Of a stretch of DNA of 64,000 nucleotides, positions 21,282-33,589 are shown piece by piece. Origin of the DNA: Gigaspora rosea (taxonomy: Eukaryota; Glomeromycota; Glomeromycetes; Diversisporales; Gigasporaceae); assembly GCA_003550325.1 (NCBI GenBank), contig QKWP01001222.1:91324-155323 (forward strand), in the 5' to 3' direction. The notes beneath the pieces are model-generated. The model worked only from the letters and a program-made list of their open reading frames with translations, was not told the origin of the DNA and made no database searches. The first letter of the stretch is position 1. Every line of letters begins with the position of its first letter. The position numbers and the translations under genes were made by a program.

Positions 21282-22236
21282 CAGTCAGACCTCCTTATAG
21301 TCACACCCCATATAGTTACACCTCTATTTAAGCACCGATTTTGTGCGACGAACTCAAATATAGTAAAAAACCTCATTATAGTCACAAATCGCTTATTATC
21401 GGTATAAAAATATTTTTTAACAATTTTATTAATTAAAAACCCTCATTATAGTCACCAATTTTTAACTAAATATGGATTATATAATCTGATTGGCCAATTT
21501 TCATATTCACATATTTAAAATTATCTATTAATTGATAATCCGCCTGTTAACTAGAGAGTAATCCTATAGGCAAAATGTGGAGTGCTTCTATATAAAAGTT
21601 TTTCTTACTAAGTTAACGATACAAGTCCACTAATTGAAAGTTGTAGAGCTCATCGAGATGCATCTAAAGGTGGTTAGATCATCCAAATCAGCCCAGTGAA
21701 TGGCGAGTTATCGTCAAAAATGATTGGCCGACTATATAAAAATCTGTGACAGAGATTACATATAAAATCACTATAGGCAAAATGTGGATTGCTTCCATCT
21801 AAAACTTTTTTCCTTACTAAGTTAACGATACATGCCCACTAATGAAAGTTGTAGAGCTCATTGAGACGCATCTAAGGTTGGTTAGATCATCCAAATCGAC
21901 CTAGTGGATGGTGAGATATCGTTGAAAAACTATTGGCTGACTATATAAATATTTTATATAGAAATTATATGGTTGGCCAATTTTTTTGGCAATATCTTGC
22001 CATCCACTGGGCCAATTTGAATGATTTAACCACCATTAGATACGTCTCAACGAGCTCTACAACTTTCAATTAGTGGGCCCTTATCATTAACATAGTAAGA
22101 AAAAAAGTTTTAGATGGAAGCACACCACATTTCACCTATAAATAACCATAATAAGGTATTTTATTTATAGTCACACCTCTTTACAATCACCAAAATAGGG
22201 TGCGACGGACTTGGTGATTATAAAGAGGAACGACTG
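21282..22236. mobile_element. Pogo-like element carrying foldback modules (copy 1)
   Basis: The termini CAGTCAGACCTCCTTATAG and inverted CAGTCGTTCCTCTTTATA are flanked by TA (21280-21281, 22237-22238). Such CAGTC..ACCTCT ends are typical of pogo-group DNA transposons. Inside are three copies of a block with GTGCTTCCATCTAAAA, ACTTAGTAAG-type and GAAAGTTGTAGAGCTCAT..GAGACGCATCTAA text, two direct and one inverted. The whole can fold back. There is no transposase gene. Confidence 0.8.
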
Positions 22237-22239
22237 TAT

Positions 22240-23218
22240 ACCCATACTCTACTTTCAGCAGCTTAAATAAGAAAACCAGACTATACTGAACTCAAATGTT
22301 TACCAACTATCAACATTCTTTATATTACGACATTCTTATCTTACCTCAGTTTCTCTTAGATTTCTATAAAATTTTTATACACAATAAGTTTAACGTAATA
22401 AACATGCCTCTGTATGTGTACTCAACTGTTAGGCAATCTACTATAAACCTCACTATCGTGAGTCACAATACTGGACATGAATACATTACAAATCAAGTAT
22501 ATATATATAAAATAACTATAGAGATACGCGGCTCTGGTATAACTATAAACACTTTTAACGGTTTGTATTTTTACTTTTTCACAAAAAGTAGGCGATTTGG
22601 TTTGACCCTATCAACAATATAATTACATCATCAGTTACCATATCAGGTGCAATCTACATGTACACATCAATCACAACAATCAACACAGCATCACCATGTA
22701 ACTACTTCACCACTATTGTCAAAATACTTATCAACACAACAACATTACGGGACTTGGCTATTGTTAATTAGGTCGGACCTGTCTAAGTTATTATAATACT
22801 ACTATAGATTACAACTATCAGAATAGGACTAAGGTCCTACCTAACCAACTTTCGGCCACAGATGCACTGTACTATGAGACGGTAGTCTGATATTTTTAGT
22901 TATATAATAGGTTGTTTATTACTTAGTAATAATTGTAAGATTTATAAATATCATAATAAAGAACGAGAACAAGATCTGGTTTTTAAACATAAAAATATAT
23001 ATATATATTAATTTTTGCAGTTTTATTAGTTTAAATTTGTGTTCCCAATAATTTTACCTAGTTAAAATTAAAGCAGTAAAGTGTAATTTCAGATTTTGAT
23101 CTGAATTATAATTCAGACCAAAATTTGAAATTACACTAATATGGAGTTGAAAAGTGCTTATATGGTTATGTGTGCACAACAAATCTAACAAATAATTTAA
23201 AGATTAACAAAAATTAAT
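22240..23218. other. Intergenic; one unsupported open frame
   Basis: A 108-codon frame at 22296-22622 has no recognisable motif and is followed by CA-rich text (CAATCACAACAATCAACACA). I do not call it a gene. A 56-base perfect-looking hairpin lies at 23073-23141 (arms GTGTAATTTCAGATTTTG and complement). Confidence 0.4.
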
Positions 23219-23221
23219 ACT

Positions 23222-23420
23222 ACAGGGGCGCATTGGTGTAGAGGTTAGACCCGGATGCAAAATTCTTACCTGGGTCACCCGTGCAATTTGAAATTGAGTG
23301 ATCCGAGTAAAAACGGTTTGCATATAAGGGTTCTGGAGTTGAGAGAAGTGAACCTCTTCAAACTGTGGATTATTGGGTGAACAGATCACAAGATCAAAGT
23401 GTGATTAATACGCATGCCAG
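23222..23420 (+). repeat. Possible tRNA-derived SINE
   Basis: The text TTGGTGTAGAGGTTAGACC near 23230 fits a pol III A box (T-R-G-Y-N-N-A-R-N-N-G), and the stretch is clearly less AT-rich than its surroundings. I cannot find a convincing B box at tRNA spacing, so this could equally be an unrelated relic. Confidence 0.3.
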
Positions 23421-23906
23421 TAATGATTACTGTGCAAAACAAAAACTATATGTGGTACCATATAAGAATTAATTTTTAAGATTTTATGATCAGAATAGTA
23501 ATTAGATAGTGATATGGCCTATTTATATTTAATAAATAGTAAAGGGCTTTCAGATGTCTAGAGCAAATAGCTCTATTTTTCTCAATTATTTTAGCATAAT
23601 CAATTTTTCAAAGCCTTTATAACAAAGTTATATAATAAAACTTCATTACTCTTATCATTATACTTGGATTAATCTTATTCATCACTAAAAATAATTTATT
23701 AATATTATATTTGTTAATTGTTACCCTTTAACATCTTATTGTCCCAAACTATAGTTCTCGCATTCCATAGCCTTAAATTAATACCTTATCGATGCCCTCT
23801 CTACATTGTTTCATAAACTAACTCTTAAATTGATTGTATAAATAATCAGACAAATTAAGTAATATTCTTACTCGGATCCAAATAATTCGTGACCTTACAT
23901 AATTTG

Positions 23907-24520
23907 CATATTAATTCTATAAAAATAAAATATGAAATTGACAATGAACATATATGCCTTAACCCAGTGTTGTCATGGGACACGGACAGCGGACAGCAGA
24001 CAGTCCGGGATGGGACGTCCGGAACATGTCCGCCCAGAATTTTTTTTGTCCCAGACATTCAGCGAATCAACACATAATCACCAACCAATAAAATTCGTTG
24101 TATCCATCGTAAATTATTATCATTTTTTACGAAACGCAAACCAAGGGTCTGTATAATTCTGAAATTTGAAGGTTTTACCCAGCGGACATGTTCCGGACAT
24201 AGTAGGGACAAAGTTAAAAATTAGTGGGACATTGTCTGTGAACAATATCGTGTTGGGACATGATTGCAGACATGTTCCGGACGTCCCGTCCCAGACTGTC
24301 TGTGTCGTGTAAAATTGGCGGGACAATGTCCGTGTACAACACTGCCTTAACCCGATTAAAATCAAAATTGGACTACCATAAACAGCCAACTAGTATATCC
24401 GGATGGTTGCATATTAATTTTATAAAAATAAAATATGAAATTAATACTGAACATATACACCTTAACTCGATTACAAATAAAATTGGACTACCATAAACAG
24501 CCAGCTAGTATATATGGATG
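23907..24520. repeat. Two tandem copies of a 115-bp unit, first one interrupted
   Basis: Unit text includes TTGCATATTAATT..TATAAAAATA, ATATGAAATT, CCTTAAC and ACTACCATAAACAGCCA. The second copy (24407-24520) is continuous. The first is split by the 380-bp element at 23965-24344, so removing that element restores the tandem pair. Confidence 0.75.
23965..24344. mobile_element. hAT-type non-autonomous element, 8-bp TSD
   Basis: The ends are CAGTGTTGT..ACGGAC and its inverted partner. CCTTAACC is duplicated exactly at 23957-23964 and 24345-24352, the 8-bp duplication expected of hAT transposons. Subterminal regions are packed with GTCCGGAACATGTCC and GGGACA repeats, which gives this element the highest GC content nearby. 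Such repeated subterminal motifs usually are transposase-binding sites. No coding sequence survives. Confidence 0.9.
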
Positions 24521-24529
24521 GTTACAATA

Positions 24530-25715
24530 GTTATATAAACAAAATCTAATGGGCGTTTAGAAAAAATATGTTAGATAATTCTATCTGTACATAATGTCCG
24601 GTATTATAACATACTGACTTTTCCGTTTCTGGTTTCGCACAACTATATTGCACAGCTACTTATTATACAGTGTAAAATTATTACAAACATCATGGATATA
24701 CCTATAAAACTTAACCAATCGAATGAATGCCCTTTTATGATCTTAATCCTGATTTTGACCAGGATTGTAAAATCTTGATCTAGGTGAACCGTTTTGACAT
24801 GAGTGACCCAGTTTACTACAACCCGGTGTTGGTCGAAAATTTTTTATTACCGATAGAGATCGATTTTTGACCGGCTGTTAATCACGGGATTAATGATCAC
24901 ATTTGGAGATCGATCGGTTACCCGCATCAATTACTACATTTTGGTGATCGTACATTATCCAGTTCGATGATTACATTTTTCTGTGAACTATTACTTCATT
25001 TTTATTTTTATCCCATTTTCTTCCCATTACTATATCTTGCATGTATTAAAGAACTATGACTTCATTTATTGAATTTTTAAAGATCATTACCTCATAATGT
25101 ATAAACGTTCTGTCATAATTACTACAAGGAATCATGAGAAAGCGCAAAGTAAAGAATGTATATAAGGAGCTGGCTTTCACCAGAAGAACAGGCAGATTTT
25201 ATTATTAAGAAATATATTTTTGTACATAATTTTTTATATAATGCTTAAATAAAGGTCACATATATTTTATTCTAAAAACATAAGACTCCGAACAAATAAA
25301 TATTATCCCTGCATAATTCTCTATTATGAAGAATCATAATTAATTTGGGTTAATAAATTAAGTCAAAATACTCGTACACTCTCTAATAAAATCGCTCTCC
25401 CAAATAAATCTAATAAATCACTTTCTCGAAATAATTAATAAAATTACATTCGTTTACAAACTTACAAACCTTTAATGATTGTGGCCCAGTAGCTAAATTT
25501 GGCACACGAGTTTAGGAAGTCTCTTCCTTGCCACAATACCGGGTCTAAACTCACATTGGTGCCCTACTTTCTCTTGTATAATATAAATATATGCATTTTT
25601 ATTAATAAAATTAGTTTAATAAATAAAAAATATAAATAATTCAATTTTGTTAATATTTTAATATAATTTGCTATATATAAAATATACAAATAAATCAATT
25701 ATATATATATATAAT
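24530..25715. other. Intergenic, no gene seen
   Basis: Less AT-rich text at 24740-24960 holds small dyads (AATCCTG..CAGGATT) and GATCGAT-type motifs, perhaps an old element. A reverse GGTATTGTGGC phrase at 25535-25550 matches the ends of the composite element at 14919-16184. Confidence 0.4.
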
Positions 25716-25721
25716 AAACTA

Positions 25722-26335
25722 TGGGCCGGTGCAGAAAGATTTGTACCTCAAAAAATTTTATAATTTTGACACTAAGGAAAAATTTTTTTCTTGATTAATT
25801 ATTAAAAATTTTTTAGTATCAAATAAAATAGGTTTTATTCTAACTTATTATAATATTTTTATTGTTTTAACATTGTTTTATTTTAATAATTAAGCATGTA
25901 CAATTTACTGTATTTGAAAAAAAATCAAAATTTTTTTTAAAAAAAAAAGATATTTTAAATAATTTCGCAACCAATATGCAGTTCTATGAGCTGATACTTC
26001 GCAAGTGCATTAATGTGGATATGATAAAGATATGGTTAAAATTTGAGCAAAATTGGATTACTGGTTGTGAAGAAATTAAGCTTTAAAGTGAGGTAATTTG
26101 ATTTTTTTTACTATATACATGTATATATAAATTACTATAGTAAATTATATAGTAAAAAAAAAAAAAGTTACTATTAATAAATTTTTTTATTTTATCAATA
26201 AAATAATCCAAAAAAATTTATTTTTATCAATCTGGTAACCTAATAAGTATATTAAATTAAAAAAATTAAAAATTAATTTGTACAAAAAATATTTTAATCA
26301 GAGCTATTTGAGGTACAAATTTTTTTGCACTGGCC
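25722..26335. mobile_element. GTGCA-type TIR element, uninterrupted copy
   Basis: The left end GGGCCGGTGCAGAAAGATTT and inverted right end GGCCAGTGCAAAAAAATTTG continue into TGTACCTCAAA on both sides and are flanked by TA. A central block on the + strand, 'GCAAGTGCATTAATG' to 'TTGGATTACTGGTTGTG', is the part best conserved with the split copy at 2994-4975; it may be a relic of coding sequence but reads as no known transposase. Confidence 0.75.
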
Positions 26336-26339
26336 TATA

Positions 26340-27535
26340 ACTATTTTAAATAGTATAACCTTAAAACAGGTTTATTTAAACTATTTTAAAAAATATTTTT
26401 TAAATAAAATAACTATTTTAAAATTAAAAATAGATCTAAATTAATTTAAAATTTTTATATTTTTGTAATTTTATTATAAATTTTATGCAACATAATTTTT
26501 TTAATGTTGTACTAAATTAAATATACTAAAATTTTTAAAGAATATAGAAAGTTTAAAATAGATTTGTACAAAATTTTTATTTGTAAGCATTGCTAAAAAT
26601 ATGCAAAAAGATAGTTCCAATTTTCAAATATATTTTAACAAAATTTGAATAAATTAAGTAAATATATAATTTAAAATAATTTTTTTTTTGTATATACTAC
26701 ATTTAGTATGTTGGCTATATGGATACCTATTAATAATAAACCCTTACTATATCGCTATATATTGTGTTGCTAACCCTATACTGAAGGCTATAGTTACTTG
26801 TAATATCATCAATATTCTCTGAATTTATTCTATAAAATATATTATTCAAATCCACTATATTACTAAATTATTATTATATTACTGAAATGAAGAATCAGAA
26901 AAATCGAGCTGATCAGAAAAATTAGAAAAATCATGCTAGCTAGTTCAAATTCATTAATATCTGCTTTAGATCATGTTTTAGCTCTCATATTTCTCTTTCA
27001 CTAGTGTGTAAGTTCTACAAACTATCAACTGCTAATTTTTTTAAGTCATCTTTGGTCAGTTTATTAAAGTTAGAAAATTTCTTAATATATGTGATCCATA
27101 CTGGATACTGAATATGTCAAAAAAATGTACCAAGATTAAACAGTAATATGTTGAGTAGATGGCAAATAACTGTTCTAAAGTAGCTGTAGCATAGAGAATC
27201 TCTAGGTAATACCCAAAGCCCAAATCCTGGACCTGTTTTTTTAATTTATAGCCTGTTTCATACAGGTGTAGATCAATTGTATCCACATAGGTAAATCATT
27301 AGTGGCAGAGTAGAGTAGGATCATAGAGGTAGTAGTAGGTTGATTGAGGTTGGTGATGTTCAAGCAATTCTAAATATGTAATCAGCATTTCAAATTGATT
27401 TTGACTTTTCTTCTTACTTTTGATTCCCTTTTATTTCTTTTAGATTTTGATTTTTTTTTTCTCACATTTTTGTTTTTGTTCTTTTCTTTCTATTTTCTTT
27501 TCAAGTATACAAGTTTTTTTCAACCCAAATTTCAA
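26340..27535. other. Intergenic, AT-rich
   Basis: A 76-codon reverse frame (27056-27286) lies downstream of the integrase remnant on the same strand, but I recognise nothing in it. The rest is low-complexity AT-rich sequence. Confidence 0.35.
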
Positions 27536-27539
27536 TTAG

Positions 27540-27900
27540 CCAGTTCATAATGGTCTTGTGGTATTTCTTTAGCAATCATAGGTTGATCGGCACTACTAAG
27601 ACTTCTTCATGTTGTTTATATACCTTATTAGATAGCTTGTTATGCACATAATAGGGCCCTTTTATTTTGGTTCTAGTTTACTGCTCCTATAACTGTTACT
27701 TGCAGCATTGTATAACAGAACTTTATCTCTGATAAATAAACCTGGATATGATTTAATTTCCCTATCAAATTTTTTTGCTTATATTGAATATTGTGTACCC
27801 ATATAACTGCTTCATTTTTGAACTCTGTGTAAAGTTCTAAAACGCTGCCATTCTCTTTATTATTGTTTCTGACTCTCCCACCCCTTTGGTTATATTGTCA
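27540..27900 (-). pseudogene. LTR-retrotransposon integrase C-terminal remnant
   Basis: Reading the reverse strand gives 'LFIRDKVLLYNAASNSYRSS', then 'KLEPK', a stop, 'KGP', and after a frameshift 'YYVHNKLSNKVYK' with 'VLVVPINL' beyond. This is the SH3-like end of a Ty3/gypsy-type integrase, where family members read roughly 'GDKVLLYNAA...KLEPKWKGPYYVH...VYKL'; the expected Trp is the stop. Upstream frames ('ENGSVLELYTEFKNEAVIWV') are probably the preceding helical region. At least two frameshifts and one stop. No LTRs were found beside it. Confidence 0.7.
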
Positions 27901-29900
27901 AGCTTCCTGACTGTGAATGAGGTAAAATAGTGTAAATTTTGTAACTACATGCTTGGAAGTTCTATATGCAAACTTTTTTCATTATATTGTTCATACATCT
28001 TGATCACACTTACTTTAGCTATAGTGCATGCAGACTAGTTGCATCAAATCATATTGATAATGCTAAAATTTTATTAATTATTTACTTATAAGATTGAATC
28101 TGATTGGTTAAATTTCTTATAAGTTTTTTATTTTTTTTTATTTTTGTGCTGAAATTTTTAAAATGGATTTTTTAAATATTAAAATTTTCTTGATAAAAGT
28201 TTTAAAATGCTTAACTAAATACATAGTTAAAAAGAGCTTGTCAAATATATAATTTTTTGCAATTGAACTTTTAGATAAAAATCCTTTGCAATTTTATATT
28301 CTATATAAAATATTTGATGGGATTAGGCGATGCGTACCATATAAAAAATGTGAAGCATCTATATTATAATATTAGGATACCAATAAAAAGTCTGAATAAC
28401 TGTGAAAGATCTGTATTGTACCAAAACTGAATTAATAAATTGTATTACTCACAATTTTTCTGTAATTTGAGAACAGCTTAAATTCTAAATAAATTTGGGT
28501 CTAAACAAATATTACAATTCAGCGCATCCATTAATCATAAAAGACTTATTTGTTCTTGAGAAATCAGTATTGTTAAGTTGCTATTTATTTCTGATTTCAA
28601 AATAAATAGTTATTAAACAATGCAATATTTTAAGAATGGTCAATGAATAATTGTTCTCAAATTACATAAGTATAACATCGCACTTTTTTTTAATTTATTT
28701 TAGCAATATGACATTTTTGAATTACAGTAATGCAGTAATTAACAGGTACAATCTCTATTTCGCAATTATGTGTTATTTTTATTTTTTTTTTAGTTTTTAC
28801 ATTTTTTATATGGTCGTTTTACTGGGGGGCATCAAAGGGGAATGGGAGAGATGATGTTGACCGAAAATTAACTTCAAATGGCCTAAAAAAGAAACTAAAC
28901 TCAAATTTTTTGCAAAATGATATAAAATAATGAATCTATAACTTCTACAGCATTACTACAAAAATGTTCAGTCAAATATATTACGAAATGGTGAATATGC
29001 AATTTAAAGATCAGATCAAAAAATGTTAAAGAAACCGAAAACTTAATAAGAAATCATTCGATTTATTTCTTACTTTCTTTCTTACTTTTTTTTTGAACAG
29101 TCAATTTCACATATTTTTGCAAACCGCAATAATTAATTATAAATTATTCGGTATGCCCGAGCAAACAAATCATTAATAATTCTGGTCAAATTTGCATATC
29201 ATTTGGCCAGATCTAGAACAAACCAACTTAATTGTGGTCAAATGCTTGACCAGAAATATTAGTGATGGCCATGTGATGCAAATCGCCATTCTCTTTCGGC
29301 AGTGTCCCATACCTACTTGTACTTATTTATGAATTATTGGATAAATAATTTATCGGTTATAACTAGTTATTTAACCGTATGACCGACCGCGGTCAACCGG
29401 CTATGAGCGATTAACAAATAATAAACATCCCTAGACTTGACTGCTTTTATAAATGTAATCGATTTGGGAGCTATACATCTTGCAGGAGCTAAAGGATTAG
29501 GTTTATTGAATGAATAATTTTCATTAATTATTTCAAGTTGTTGAAAGTAACTTATTTTATTTCAGTCTTAATTTCTTATTGATGTTGGAATGTCTGCCCT
29601 AAAAGTATTTAATGTTCTAAAACTTGTAAAGTTAACATTATCAGCTTCACAACAATTAATATTTATATGCATCCGTAGATTTAGATTATTTTGGTTGAAT
29701 TGTACCTGGATCAAACCTTATCTAGACGGTATTTTATTCACAATATATTTTACTACAAATATTTAATACCATGCAAAAATTTACTAATATTCAGACAAAA
29801 TTCTTAAATAGGCCTGCGCGAACTTACTCACCTTAGTTTATACAAAACACGTATCAAGAATCATCATTGTCTAAAATCCTAAATCCACATTTGCCAGAGG
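27900..29900. other. Intergenic; partial element relics
   Basis: There is no gene. The stretch at 28760-28900 resembles one arm of the foldback at 47661-47972 (GATGTTGACC..AATTAACTT). At 29130-29430 a less AT-rich block contains CCGACCGCGGTCAACCGG and ends AACATCCCTAG, which looks like one end of a hAT-type element, but I cannot identify the other end. Confidence 0.35.
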
Positions 29901-29907
29901 AAATTAA

Positions 29908-30075
29908 AATATCTTTGATATTGGACATACGTGCGTTACTGATAAAGGAGTAAGAGAATTAAGAGGTAAATCTCTTCATAATAAATATAGCATTTATTCA
30001 TACGTAGGCTTACCATATTTGTCCTCCTTGAATTCGGATTTTACTCAAGTATCTTTGCCTGTCGTAATATTTTAG
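29908..30075 (+). pseudogene. Possible leucine-rich-repeat gene fragment
   Basis: A frame of 55 codons reads 'FDIGHTCVTDKGVRELRGKS' and then 'VGLPYLSSLNSDFTQVSLP' before TAG. 'LDIGxTxVTDKGVREL' followed about 30 residues later by 'L..L..DFTQVS' is the phrasing of F-box/LRR-type repeats. It has no start and no neighbouring exon that I can see, so it is at best a fragment. Confidence 0.4.
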
Positions 30076-30255
30076 CTGGTAAGAAAATATCAAGCCTTAT
30101 GTAAAAAATTTATAACGCAAAATTTTAAACAATATTTCTTTTATTCTTTAGATATTCCTTCCTCTTCAACCAGTTCGACTTTATGGAATTACCAAAGAAG
30201 TTTGCGAGGATGAATATTAAGATGTTTAAAAAAAAGCCTATGCGTATTTGGCATG

Positions 30256-30512
30256 CAGTGTATAAAATAGCATGATAAAAATCCGGATCTACCGTTTTTT
30301 ATATTGCATATACCGGTATTTTAAAATTGGGCCGGTGCAACAAACGGTGCATGATCTAACGGAATTTTTTGAAGTAACCGGTGCGTGCATCTATGTGCTC
30401 CAATGATCTGATGATCATTTTCTACTAATGCAGGTTTTTTTTTTTTTTGAACCGGTATTTTTTTATATAACAGGTGCATGTACCGGTAAATTAAAATTTC
30501 TATTTTAAACAC
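30256..30512 (+). mobile_element. hAT-type short element, copy 1
   Basis: The sequence is almost identical to 43542-43795 in the opposite orientation. The ends are CAGTGTATAAAATAG and (complement) GTGTTTAAAATAG. TTGGCATG is duplicated at 30248-30255 and 30513-30520; two terminal bases seem lost at the right. Interior ACCGGT and GCACCG motifs make it richer in GC than its flanks. Confidence 0.85.
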
Positions 30513-30839
30513 TTGGCATGTTGAAATTTTCTGGTCATGTGTATAAATGTTAAGCATATTATTTAATAAAGTCATTAAAATTGTATTAAGGACTTTTAGC
30601 AGTCTTCTATAAATAAAGTATAATGATAATTGTATTTACGATGCACCACCCTTGCAATTACTATTCATTTACTTGTAACAAGAATATGCTGTAACTTTTT
30701 TTTGTGATGATCTCTCTGTTTTTAAAAAATTTCAGCAAGTTTATTATCCTATTTTATAGATTAATTCCGAGGCATCAGAACAGGGCTAAAATTAAGTAAT
30801 ACTTGCCATCCCAAGTATACAGCTAAATTGTTAGCTGAC

Positions 30840-31096
30840 ATTTTTTATTAATAAATGACTACAACTTCATTACATAATAAAATTTTGGTATTGTTGCACT
30901 AAAATGCAAATATGCATGCATACATACGAGAAAATTTCAATACAACAGTATAATATAATTGAGCTTATCAAAAATGAACTATTGACGTAGCTTTTGTATC
31001 ACTTTAATCAATCATTAAATGTCCTCCGTTACGCTTCAGACAATTAAGGTTTTTATTTTATTTAGAGAATTATTTTTTTTTCTCTCTTTAATAAAA
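30840..31096 (+). repeat. 5' flank shared by both Sel1-kinase copies
   Basis: This flank matches the complement of 41169-41410, including GCATGCATACATACG-type text, TATTGACGTAGCTTTTGTAT, CACTTTRATCAA and AAATGTCCTCCGTTACGCT just before the coding region. The duplication therefore copied the promoter region too. I see no TATA box that stands out from the AT-rich background. Confidence 0.7.
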
Positions 31097-32544
31097 ATGA
31101 ACTCTAAACAACTTCTTACACTTGGTTACAATTATCGACATGTTATTGGTGTCGGGAAAGACGAAAAGAAGGCATTTGAACATTATATGAAAGCAGCTGA
31201 GTTAGGAAGTACAGCTGCGATGCAACATGTTAGTCTTTGTTATTATTATGGAATTGGAGTAGGAATAAATTATCAGAAATCATTGAATATTGTAAGAGGA
31301 CTACTGATTTGGGTATTGTTCACGGAATGTGTAGTGTTGGTACTCGTTATTTTCCTGGAAATGGAGTTGATCAAGATTATAATAAAGCATTTGAATACTT
31401 TAAAAAATCTGCTAATATGGGTAATATGGTAGCAATGTATAATGTTGCTAACTGTTATCGAAATGGTATTGGTACAAAGAGAGATATTCAGAGTGCAAAT
31501 TATTGGTTCAAAAAACGTAGAAGTCTTTTGAAAACTAATAAATCACCCGGTCATATCAATCCTGAACTTAAGAGAATATTAGATGATGATAGATTTAAAT
31601 TATCTTGGATTGATTATAATGAGGTGTTATCGTGGAATGGGGAAAAGGAGTATTTGCAACTGTATATTGGGCACGTTGGTATGATAAAATTAATAATATA
31701 TGGAAAGATGTTGCACTTAAAGTGATTCATAACTCAAATGAAAATGAGCAGGAATTTATACAGGAATTGAAAAATTACTGCGAAATTGGTTATGAGAATC
31801 CTTCGTTCTTAGAATGTTATGGAGTTTCAAGAAATGATGATGGTGATTATATTATTGTTATGGGGATTGCACCAAAAGGATCGTTACAGCAAAACCTTGT
31901 AGAAGTATCACAATTGGAATGGAAAGATAAATTGAACATTTTAAACGGTAAAGTTATTGATCTTGAGTCGATTCATTCGCAAGAACTCGTTCACAGAGAC
32001 TTACACAGCGAGAATGTGTTGCAAGGTGATGCTTTACAATACGCATATATTACTGATCTTGGACTTTCTAAAAAGGAAGAAAAAATTTGTGGTATTCTCC
32101 CATAAATAGCACCTGAGGTTTTAGTTGGTCGACCGTATGCTAAAGCATCGGATATTTACAGTCTTGGAGTTATCATGACAGAGATTTCGACCGGACAAAG
32201 AGCATTTGATGGAATTCCATTTGATGGTTATCTTGTAACAAGAATTATCGATGGATCAAGACCTAGCTGTTTAGGACCTGATTGCTATATTAAATTAGCT
32301 ACGAAATGTATGGATAAAGATTTTAATAAAAACAACCTACTGCAACTGAAATTAATGAAATAATCATTCGATGGTTAGATTAAATAGATCAGGAAGACAT
32401 AATGAAACCAAAAAACAAATTTTTGAAGCTAATAAGATTAAACCCGAACCGATTAAACAAATATATAAGATGATGTGTATACTAGCAAGATATATGAAAC
32501 GAAAAATTTTCCGAACTATATTAGCAAATCGATTAGTATTGTAG
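31097..32544 (+). pseudogene. Sel1-repeat protein kinase, disabled copy
   Basis: N-terminal Sel1 repeats are readable ('GYNYRHVIGVGKDEKKAFEH', 'AAMQHVSLCYYYGIGV', 'CSVGTRYFPGNGVDQDYNKA', 'AMYNVANCYRNGIGTKRD'). A tyrosine-kinase-like domain follows: 'GKGVFATVYWARW' for the glycine loop, 'VALKVI' with the ATP lysine, 'LVHRDLHSENVL' for the catalytic loop, 'ITDLGLS' for DFG and 'IAPEVLVG' for APE. It is broken by a lost T in the second repeat near 31285, a frameshift before the glycine loop (about 31625), TAA for Tyr at 32104-32106 and another frameshift near 32330. It is the inverted twin of 39738-41168, and the homology includes about 250 bases of 5' flank. Sel1-kinase genes are greatly expanded in arbuscular mycorrhizal fungi; substrates are unknown. 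Confidence 0.85.
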
Positions 32545-33580
32545 AAATCTCGAGCAATTTTTCAAATTTAGATTTAAATTAAACTCAATCTATTATCGGT
32601 GCTCAATTATAATATAATTGAAGCGTAGTCATCTTTATGTTGTAATGTATTATTCTTTTCCCAAGTATTTGTCGAACTCAGTTTGGGAAACTAGTTAATT
32701 AGAATTACTGGACCTATAAAGGTGCTAAATAATAACTGCATTCGAGATTAGAATCTTTTGCAATTCTATTTTTATTATAAATTTTTTCTTTTCTATATAT
32801 ACATATACAGTGTGTATGTTTATAATTTATTTGCTCTTTTTTTTTTTATTATTCAACAAAAACTGGTTGTTAGTATTTTATATCTTAACGTACCTATTAA
32901 AGTCAAATGAAAAAAAAAAAAAAAAAAAAAAAACCGAAAATAGCTTGCATGACAATTAGTTGTCTATAGAGCAAGTAATAAAGACATATATTTGATATAA
33001 GAACATAATGTATATTTTTATTCATAAATTTCAAGTTATTAGAGACAGCGATTATGGTTATTATTAATTAAGATATTCTTGTTTATAAGTAGTGCCCATG
33101 CAGTACTTCGGAATGAAACCTTGCATATTTAGAATCAGCTCTAAATACATTTAAGTTGAACCTAAATTATTATTCACTCAAACATTAAAGAATTCCAAAC
33201 TAGCTTAAAATTAATCAGAATTCATTTTGTGCAATTCCAATTTTAAAATTAAATCGTTGAATTCAATTTAAACAACATCGGATCGCAAAATTATTTATGG
33301 AAGCTAGTCATTGAAATTAAATCAACATGAACTCGATTAGAAATTTATTAGTGACGATTGTTTTTACTACAACTGAGATGAAAAAACTTTCTCGCCTTGT
33401 GCAAATTTGTTCAATCTCATTAATGAATAATTGTTAGATGTAAAAGACATCTATCTACAATAAATTAAAAAATAAATATATTTTAAATTTTTTTGATTGA
33501 ATTTAAACTACCGGTACATATCGCATCCTATAATTTTGAAATGCCACCATGTTTTAAACACCTTGGTGTAAACTACAAAG
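32545..33580. other. Intergenic; poly(A) run
   Basis: There is no gene. A run of 24 A lies at 32910-32933 before CCGAAAATAGC. The 3' flank of the kinase copy matches that of its twin for only about 50 bases past the stop codon. Confidence 0.45.
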
Positions 33581-33589
33581 TATGGCAAT

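Noticed and set aside
22296..22622. 108-codon frame as a gene
   Set aside because: No recognisable motif, low-complexity composition and no splice context; chance open frames of this size occur in AT-rich DNA between rare stops.
28651..28854. 67-codon hydrophobic frame as a small membrane protein
   Set aside because: T-rich composition explains the Phe/Tyr content; the end overlaps a relative of the foldback at 47661.
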